A stretch of 5,548 nucleotides of DNA from Phycisphaerae bacterium (GTDB lineage: Bacteria; Planctomycetota; Phycisphaerae; UBA1845). How positions within the stretch are numbered: the first letter of the stretch is position 1; every line of letters begins with the position of its first letter. Under the pieces are notes generated by a model that did not search any database, had not been told where the DNA came from, and saw only the letters and a program-made list of their open reading frames with translations. Positions 1 through 5,548 of this stretch are shown piece by piece. The position numbers and the translations under genes are program-made. The stretch is from NCBI GenBank assembly GCA_028277545.1, contig JANQGB010000846.1, forward strand, positions 1 through 5,548, written 5' to 3'.

Positions 1-242
1 GTTCCTGTTCCACCTCGTTCAGTTGATCGAGCCGATCTGCCGAGGCATGCATGCTCACCAGTGTATGTATGGCCTGGACCTGCTGGTTCGCGCGGGCAGG
101 CTCGACGAAGCCCTCCAGGTTCGGCGTCGGACCGTTGACCTGATCGGCAACCCGCTACAGCAGGCCCAGGCCATACATACACTGGTGAGCATGCATGCCT
201 CGGCAGATCGGCTCGATCAACTGAACGAGGTGGAACAGGAAC
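1..242. repeat. 77-bp perfect inverted repeat at window edge
   Basis: Positions 1-77 are the exact reverse complement of 166-242 (position i pairs with 243-i), separated by an 88-base spacer. Pairing continues to 85/158 with a single mismatch at 78/165. The left arm reaches the first base of the window, so it may extend further. The right arm fits the TPR reading frame; the left arm, translated in the forward frame, simply gives the antisense reading of that gene and shows no TPR pattern. The best explanation is a fold-back (inverted chimera) at a contig end, from amplification, library preparation or assembly. A real hairpin within the gene is less likely because it would put non-TPR sequence inside a TPR array. 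Confidence 0.95.
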
Positions 243-3200
243 GACTCAATGACGAGCCCGACGAGCCAGTTACTCTGTTGATCCTGGCTCGCATAGCGGA
301 CGTCGAGCGGGACTTCTCCGCGGCTCGCCAATGGCTGACGAAGCTCATCGACGCCCACCCGGACCATGAGGCGGCCCGGCGTCAGCTTGCCCGGCTGCAC
401 GAGGCGGTGGGCGACATCGACGCCGCCGTCGCGACTTACCAGACGCTGATAGAGCAGCACCCGTCGCGAGGCAGGCAGTACTACCAGGAGATCGCGGACG
501 TCAAGCAGCGTTACAACGACAAGGCAGGCGCCATCGAGACTTTCGAACGAATGGTGCAGGCGGATCCCGACAACGCCACCGTGCTGAAAGAAGTTGCCGA
601 ACAGCTCGTGCGGCTGGAAGAGCCGGAGAAGGCCATTACCTATTACGAGCAGGCCTTGCGGAACCAGCCGAACCGGCACGAAGTCCGACTGGCTTACGCC
701 GAAGCGCTGGAGAAGGCCGGGCGCCTGGAAGCGGCGCTTAAGGAGTTCAAGCGGGCCGCGATGCAGCAGTCGGACCGCGACAGCGCTGTTGAGGCACTGG
801 CCAAGATGCACGATCTGGCCGCCAAGCTGGGGGTGTTGGACGACCTGCTGGAGGAGCTCCAGCTCCAGGTGGAGACCGACCCGGACAACACACTGGTAGC
901 TCGGACCCTGGCTGAGCTGTTGATCCGGGAGTACGAATACAGCCGGGCGATGAACCTGCTCGACCTGGTGTTGCGTCATCACCCCCGTGACGTCGAACTG
1001 CAACTTGCCCGGGGTGAACTGCTCCGTCGGCTAACTCGCTTCGATGAGTCAGTCGATGCGTACCGACGCGTGTTGCGTGTGGCCAACGTAGATCGGGACT
1101 TCGTGTTGGGAGAGTTGGGTAAGGCCCATTTTGAAGCGGGCCGCCTGGACGAGGCCCGATCGGTCTGGCGGCGGGTCACGCACAAGTTGTACGCTGGCAC
1201 ACTTCTTCGCAACAACGGCTTGCTGGAAGATGCTCTGGAGGTGTTTCGGGAGGGCATTCGACTCAAGCCCGACGATTACGGTCTACACCGCAGTCTCATT
1301 CGCACGCTGAGGCGGGCGGGAAAGACGGATGAAGCTCTGGAGGCGGCCCGTCGCCTTCTGGATCTCGAGCCGGACAACGTCTTCAACATCCAGCAGTTGG
1401 CCAAGGCCTACCTGGAGCAGGGCAAGCGCGACGTCGCAGCGGAGATCGCCGGACGCCTGTTCAGCGCCGGCGTTGCCGAGAAGAAGGGCGCCGGTGCCTC
1501 GGGCCCGGGCTACTCCATGCAGGGGATGCCCGTGTGGGCAATGAGCCTTCAGTCGGCGTGGTGGGGCTTTGGCCAGGGGCCGGTGAAGAGCAATCTTGAT
1601 CGGGCTTTGCGGTTCTTCCAAGAGAACGGCCTGCTGGCCGAGTTGGAGGAGATTCTCCTGCAACAGCTCGAAGCGCAGCCGCATAACGCCATGCTCCGGC
1701 AGAAAGCGGCCTCGCTCTTCGGCGAATCCTTCGGCAAACCGCAGATTGCCTTGCGCCTGATGAAGGAGTTGGAGACCGCCGAGTTTCCGCTCGAATATCA
1801 GCGCTGGCTTGGCCAGTGCTCGCAGCAGGATTACATGCGAGTCCAGCAGTATCAGCTTATCGCCAGCAAGCCCGTGCTGCGCGACGAACGTCTGGGGGTG
1901 CTCAAGCCCAAGGCGATCGAGCAGCTCAGTCGTGACCAAACGCTCGAACTGGCGGTCATCCGACAGGCTCAGGGGGTGAACGACCGAGCCCTGGAATTGC
2001 TGCAGCGGGCGGTCGAGACGGATGACGCGGACATGGTGGCGCTGAGCGCGCTGGTTGATCTACTGGTTCGGATCGAGCGGTTTGCCGAAGCGGAGCCATT
2101 CGCCATCCGACTGTGCAGCCTGCTGTCGGAAGAACAGGATCGCTTACAGGCGGAGATGGTCGAGCGGGTTCGGCGCGACTTCGTACGAACGCTGCCTCTA
2201 CAGTTTCAGATGCGGGTGTCCGACGAGTTGCTCCGGGACATCGCCCACAAATGGTCTCTTGGTCAGAGTTTCGTCAGCGACTTCACCGGCTTCGTGCAGA
2301 CTATGGGGTACTTCAGAGCGCGGCTAACTCTGGCCACCATCTATGCGAAGACGGACCGCATGGCGCTTGCCCGGGACGTCTGGAATGACCTCACTCCGCG
2401 AAGTAGGGCCGACGCCGAGGGCTGGACCATGCTTGCCGGAGTCGCCCAACTCCACGATCAGCAGGATCTGTCCTTCACTTACTACGAGCGGGCCTTGGAG
2501 GCTGCGAAGGTGCTGGCTTCCGACCCACTCCTTCAGCGCGTCTACTCCGGCTCGTTGAGCCAGATCTGGTTCGGCCAGGAGGAAGCCATTGACTCGTCAT
2601 TCAACAAGATCGTGGAAGCCTTCGCCGGGCAGGACAAGCTACTTGAACTATATGACTTTCTTCGTGAGACCGAGCAGATATCCAAAGCTCGCCGGGTGGC
2701 CGAACAGTACGAACTGTACGAGCCACTCGAGCGGCTCTACCGTCGCCGTTTCGATCAAGCTCGGGGCGAGTTTCGCGAGTCGAGTGACGATGCCTTGGAT
2801 CGCAGCGTGCCGTACTTTGCGGCGGTCTGCAAACTGGCGGAAATCCACGATCGGGTCGGGAAATGGCCGGAGGCACTCAAGATCTACGAAACGTACCTGG
2901 CGGACTTCCCGGATGAGCTGGGTTTGCTGATCACACTGGGCGAAGTTGCTGAAATTCAGGGCGAATACGAGCAGGCCGTGTATTGGGAGAAGCAGCTACT
3001 TGCAGCAAAGGAACGACTGGCTCGTAACGCGCGTGGCTGGGCTTTGCGCCAGATTCACGTTACTCCGGCAGTGCCGCAGATTCTGGACAGCTCCGCGCGG
3101 GATCAATGGTCCTGGGCTCAGCGCTGGGGCAAGAGCACCTGGGCCTGGGGCTACGGCGGCAGAGGTTCACCGCTGGAACGCTGGCCATCCTGGATGCGGC

Positions 3201-5548
3201 TCTCGGAACTCTATCTGGCCCTGGACAATACCATCGCCGCGGCGAACGCAATGGAACGGGCCATCGGTGAGGCTAAGAGCGACCGATCGAAGGTCAGCCA
3301 GCAGATACTCAATCTGGTTCACGAGCGACAGTTGACCAGGCAGATGCTCCCGGTCCTGCGTTCGCTGGCTGTACACCTGCCAACTGACGAGCGCGCCCAG
3401 TTGACCTTTGCCGAGTCGCTGACGGCGAACGACAGGCCCCAGGTGGCGACGGAGGTCTACCGCCGCATGTTGCGCCGCGGCGTGTCTGATGTTGGCGTGT
3501 TGGCACAGGTTCGCAGGCAACTGGGCCAGTTGGAACCGGACTCAGCGGATGTGGCGGAATCGACCGTTGCATCAATCGAAGCGGAAGTGGCCGCTGATCC
3601 AGACAACGCCAACAATCGCCTGCGTCTAGCGAAAGCGTACTACTATTCGCTGCAGATGGACAAAGCCCTGGAAACGCTGAATGGGCTGGTCAAAAGCGCC
3701 CCGCACCTGGAGGGGCTGCACGATCTGCTGGTGGAGACCTACACGATTCGCGGCGACACGGAGAAGCTCGTCGAAGCTCTGCGGACGAAGATCGAGCGTA
3801 CGGCGGACGAGAAGCAACGTCGAGCAGCTCGGCAGCGGCTGGTTGAAGAGCTCCTGGCTCTTGGCCGGATGCAGGAGGCCCTGGAGACGCTCAAGAGACT
3901 GGCCGATCCCAAGAACCCGTCCAGCTATCAGCGTGTGGGGATGCTGCTGCACTACTTCGGGCGGCATGATGATGCGATCGAACAATTCCGGCTGTCAGGT
4001 CGGAGCCAGCAGCGTGGCATGTGGAGCGGCGATGCAAGCGGCGCGGCACTGGCCAAAGCAATGGTCCTCAAAGGCGATCTGGATCAGGCGGCCGAGGAGA
4101 TTCTCAAGTCGGTGGAGGCGCAGGCTCAGCAGATGAGCCAGTATGGCGGCATGGCCGGCATGTTCTCCTTGTTCGATGAGGCATCGAACCACTTCCAGCA
4201 GTTCGCCACTCTCTTTGTGGTCGAACCGGGCCTGCGTGACGAAGTGGAGCGGCGGCTGACGGAACGACACGACTTAAAGCCCACCGATCCACATACCGCG
4301 AAACTGCTGATGCAGTTCTACCGCTGCACCGGCCGAAGCGACGGTGCCGAGGTACTGCTCGAGAAGATAGCGGGCACCGGTGTGACCGACCAGGAATTGG
4401 TCATGAAGCTTGTCGACCGGGCCGTTGACCGCCAGGATTATGACAAAGCCGTGTCTCTGGCGGAGGAGTTCATCTCCCAGCAACTCAAGCCCAAGCTTCC
4501 GCCTGGAGTTCCCGCTCAGTTTGCCGGCATCATGACCCTGATGTCGCCGCGCAACATGATGCTGTGCAAACTAGGCGATGTGTATTGGAAGATGGAGCAG
4601 CCCGAGAAGGCCTTCGAGGCTTACGAGCAGATCGTTGACCCGCAAGTGGACGAAAGCCGAATCGTCTATGCATCGCTCTGTATCCTGCGCGGCCGGCAGG
4701 AGGAGGCTATGACCCTGGTTGACGAAGCCCTGTCTGCCCAGCACGTGAAGTCTCCGAACCTCCTCAAGTTCCGCGCCATGCTATCAGCGGTTGAGGACCA
4801 GGCCGCGGAGATGTTCAATCACCTGGCCAAAGCCACCGAGGCCGGCGGGGGACAAGTGTCGCCCTTTTCCTTTGATGATGGTGAGGATGGCCCAACGATG
4901 CTGGCCACACTCGCTAAGCAGACGAAGCAGATCGACCGATTTGCCGAGTTCATGCAGGAGCGGCTTGAGAAGAACCCCAACAAATGGGAGGACCACCTGC
5001 TACTTGCCGAAACGCTGTACGAGGCTGGTCGAGTTGCGGAGGCCCTGGACACGCTGCAGAAGGCGGCTGAAACAAAGTCTCTCCAGCGTCAGGTGCTTCA
5101 ACAACGGACGGCGTGGCTGGAGGGCTATGCGGCACCGGAGGAACTCATTCAGGCATATGAGGAGTTGATAGCCCTCGCAGAGCGGGAGGTCTCGAAGCGT
5201 CCGGGCACGCTGCAGCGGTTCTTCGGCGGAGGATCGAACCAGCCACAGAAGGTCAACACTCAGCCAATGAGGAACCGACTTGGCGACCTGCTCTGGAACC
5301 GTGGCGATCACGAACGGGCAGACACTGTGTGGACGGAACGGCTGGATCTGGAGACGGCGGCGAGCCACCTGAGCATGGGACGCCGCTATCTCCAGAAGCG
5401 GGAATACGAACGGGCAGGGGACTGCTTCTGTAAGGCCCTCGAGCTGCAGCCGAATCAGACAGAGGCCCACACCTCGTTGGCTGTCCTGTCCTGGCATCTC
5501 CAGGATCAGGAGACTGCGCTCGGGCATCTGCGCGAGGTGTTCCTGACT
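2..5548 (+). CDS. Giant TPR-repeat protein, partial at both ends
   Basis: One frame is open across the whole window, about 1,849 codons without a stop; neither the start nor the stop codon is present. The translation is almost entirely alpha-helical and carries many TPR signatures, with helix A ending in patterns such as AGRLDEAL and helix B in patterns such as YYEQAL followed by a P-D/N turn (QADPDN, RNQPN, LEPDN, AADPDN, LQPNQ). The family forms superhelical scaffolds for protein-protein contacts; no enzyme motif is visible. Only about eight cysteines occur in the trusted part. Residues 1-25 come from the inverted repeat at the left edge and are probably not native, so credible coding begins near position 77 (residue 26). 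The in-frame ATGs at 47 and 65 lie in that suspect arm and should not be taken as starts. Cellular location cannot be judged without the N-terminus. The TPR assignment is secure; the biological role is unknown. Planctomycetota origin is inferred from size and style only. Confidence 0.93.
77..1477 (+). other. N-proximal TPR array (about 13 repeats)
   Basis: This part of the giant protein (residues 26-492) is its best-preserved TPR array. The residue at canonical TPR position 20 (usually Ala) falls at 37, about 72, 108, 142, 177, 211, 245, 282 (Leu), 316, 350 (Ser), 385, 411, 445 and 479. The steps are 34-37 residues except one of 26 (385 to 411). Turn prolines at 120, 154, 189 and 223 keep the same 34/35 spacing, as do 294/328 and 423/457. 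Such an array should form a right-handed superhelix with a concave ligand-binding groove. It ends at the Gly/Met/Trp-rich insert beginning at 1478. Confidence 0.88.
1478..1588 (+). other. Gly/Met/Trp-rich insert between helical repeats
   Basis: Residues 493-529 break the TPR periodicity. The stretch starts with EKKGAGASGPGYSMQG, continues through a VWAM segment and ends around SAWWGFGQGP. It is rich in Gly, Met, Ser and aromatic residues, without the heptad-like helix pattern around it, and so is probably a flexible or partly ordered loop projecting from the solenoid. The frame is uninterrupted through it. No known motif is recognised. Confidence 0.6.
1589..2809 (+). other. Degenerate TPR-like helical region
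   Basis: Residues 530-936 remain strongly helical and Leu/Ala/Glu/Arg-rich, but few repeats keep the full TPR consensus. Recognisable remnants are NDRALELLQRAVETDDAD (about 1979-2035), the following segment ending RFAEAEPF, and the repeat around 2414-2510 containing DLSFTYYERALEAAKVL. In between are idiosyncratic stretches such as FVSDFTGFVQTMGYFRARL (about 2270-2330). I read it as a diverged part of the same solenoid and not a separate globular domain, although a structure prediction could show otherwise. Confidence 0.55.
2810..3010 (+). other. TPR pair
   Basis: Residues about 937-1003 contain two adjacent clear repeats: one with LAEIHDRVGKWPEALKIYE ending in a DFPDE turn, the next with LGEVAEIQGEYEQAVYWEKQ. 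Both have the small residue, Gly, Glu-Ala and aromatic pattern of TPR helices A and B. They are followed directly by a region leading into the Trp cluster. Confidence 0.75.
3101..3193 (+). other. Tryptophan/glycine-rich insert
   Basis: Residues 1034-1064 contain seven tryptophans (1036, 1038, 1042, 1047, 1049, 1061 and 1064) plus a GYGGRG segment, set within Trp-poor helical sequence. The pattern W-S-W-x3-W-x4-W-A-W-G-Y-G-G is not one I can assign to a known domain. It may be an exposed aromatic loop or a small binding surface between TPR blocks; that is inference. Confidence 0.6.
3596..4000 (+). other. Central TPR block (about 4 repeats)
   Basis: Starting at the AADPDN turn (Pro1200), the TPR position-20 residues fall at about 1222, 1256 (Leu), 1293 and 1325, and a second turn proline lies at 1234, exactly 34 residues after the first. 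Typical helices include QMDKALETLNGLV, GRMQEALETLKRL and GRHDDAIEQFRLS. After the SAPH turn the second repeat is followed by a basic, charged helix (KIERTADEKQRRAARQRL), which may lengthen helix B. This is the best-phased part of the protein after the N-proximal array. Confidence 0.82.
4133..4190 (+). other. Gly/Met/Phe-rich insert
   Basis: Residues 1378-1397 include MSQYGGMAGMFSLFDEASN, a short Gly/Met/aromatic-rich stretch between helices, similar in composition to the insert at 1478-1588. It probably forms a loop between solenoid helices. No known motif is recognised. Confidence 0.5.
4484..4561 (+). other. Pro/Met-rich insert
   Basis: Residues 1495-1520 contain a proline-rich start (KPKLPPGVP) followed by a methionine-rich part (GIMTLMSPRNMM). 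It sits directly before a standard TPR at about 4562-4640 (LCKLGDVYWKMEQPEKAFEA). It probably replaces the normal short turn between two repeats with a longer loop. Confidence 0.5.
4562..4840 (+). other. TPR-like repeats before acidic linker
   Basis: Residues about 1521-1613 begin with a good TPR (LGDVYWKMEQPEKAFEAYEQ) and continue with a shorter repeat containing LRGRQEEAMTLVDEAL, then a helix around DQAAEMFNHLAKA. The interval between repeats is compressed relative to the 34-residue standard, as expected for a degenerate solenoid segment. Confidence 0.65.
4841..4897 (+). other. Gly-rich, acidic linker
   Basis: Residues 1614-1632 run from a Gly triplet (AGGGQ) through SPFSF to an acidic DDGEDG cluster. 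The composition suggests a disordered linker between TPR segments. The next clear repeat follows the NPNK turn at about 4976. Confidence 0.55.
4976..5100 (+). other. Single TPR
   Basis: After the KNPNKW turn (Pro1659), LLLAETLYEAGRVAEALDTL is close to the TPR consensus. It is followed by a Gln-rich helix and a charged helix (ELIQAYEELIALAEREV), leading to the linker at 5201. Confidence 0.75.
5201..5266 (+). other. Gly/Asn/Gln-rich linker
   Basis: Residues 1734-1755 carry an RFFGGGSNQPQ core and end at NTQP, with no helical pattern. The stretch is probably a flexible loop separating the preceding helices from the C-terminal TPR block. Confidence 0.55.
5267..5548 (+). other. Right-edge TPR block, continues beyond window
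   Basis: Three repeats are visible, with position-20 alanines at 1773, 1805 and 1839 (steps of 32 and 34). Segments include LGDLLWNRGDHERADTVW, REYERAGDCFCKALELQPN and LSWHLQDQETALGHLREV. The CFC pair in the second repeat is the only place where two cysteines lie close together. The last codon ends exactly at the last base with the frame still open, so the protein is longer than seen here. Confidence 0.82.

Noticed and set aside
2..60. Hydrophobic start of the translation as a signal peptide
   Set aside because: The hydrophobic run (FLFHLVQLI) is the antisense reading of the gene produced by the inverted repeat, not a native N-terminus, and has no upstream start or basic n-region.
47..67. 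In-frame ATG codons at 47 and 65 as possible starts of the gene
   Set aside because: Both lie in the left arm of the inverted repeat, have no purine-rich ribosome binding site upstream, and the TPR pattern is already in mid-repeat right after them, so the true start is outside the window.
1..242. Inverted repeat as a terminator, attenuator or transposon end
   Set aside because: There is no T-run or transposase, the stem is far longer than a terminator, the right arm is ordinary coding sequence and the left arm runs to the window edge. An artefactual fold-back explains it better.
155..1003. 282-codon reverse-strand reading frame
   Set aside because: It is fully antisense to the TPR frame and has no recognisable domain or ribosome binding site. 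Its last residues resemble the forward frame's first residues only because of the inverted repeat. Long antisense frames are expected in GC-rich genes with biased codon use.
1283..1939. 218-codon reverse-strand reading frame
   Set aside because: It is antisense to a continuous TPR-like coding region, with no domain pattern; a shadow frame.
3681..4136. 151-codon forward frame in another phase
   Set aside because: It is Arg/Trp/Ser-rich, typical of a GC-rich off-frame translation, and overlaps the well-phased central TPR block.
5000..5527. 175-codon reverse-strand reading frame
   Set aside because: It is antisense to the clear C-terminal TPR block; the forward frame carries the conserved pattern and this one does not.

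Overview
The window is one long protein-coding stretch. A single forward frame (codons starting at position 2, 5, 8 and so on) stays open from the left edge to the right edge, about 1,849 codons with no stop. It lacks both the true start and the true stop. The protein is a very large tetratricopeptide-repeat (TPR) or TPR-like alpha-solenoid protein. I see no second gene, RNA gene, promoter, terminator, CRISPR array or mobile element. All long frames on the other strand, and in the other forward frames, overlap this gene and look like shadows of it.

Organism: the DNA is GC-rich (about 60% by eye) with G/C-biased third positions, and the protein is bacterial in style. Giant multi-TPR proteins of this sort are common in Planctomycetota and related environmental bacteria, so a planctomycete-like metagenomic contig is my best guess. 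This is inference; there is no marker gene in the window.

Layout. Positions 1-77 are an exact reverse complement of 166-242. They are most likely a fold-back artefact at a contig end, so the first ~25 residues of the conceptual translation should not be trusted. From about 77 to 1477 there is a well-phased TPR array of about 13 repeats (period 34-37 residues), with one interval shortened to 26 residues. A Gly/Met/Trp-rich insert follows (1478-1588), then a long stretch of degenerate helical repeats. A clear TPR pair lies at about 2810-3010, a Trp cluster at 3107-3193, and a second good TPR block at about 3596-4000. The remainder is TPR-like helices broken by low-complexity inserts (4133-4190, 4484-4561, 4841-4897, 5201-5266), ending in three good TPRs that run off the right edge.

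Function: TPR solenoids act as protein-protein interaction scaffolds. No catalytic domain, signal peptide or membrane segment is visible in the trusted part, so the partner, location and pathway remain unknown. I did not find a new multi-gene system here. The items most worth a second look are the terminal inverted repeat, the 26-residue repeat interval and the aromatic/glycine inserts between TPR blocks.
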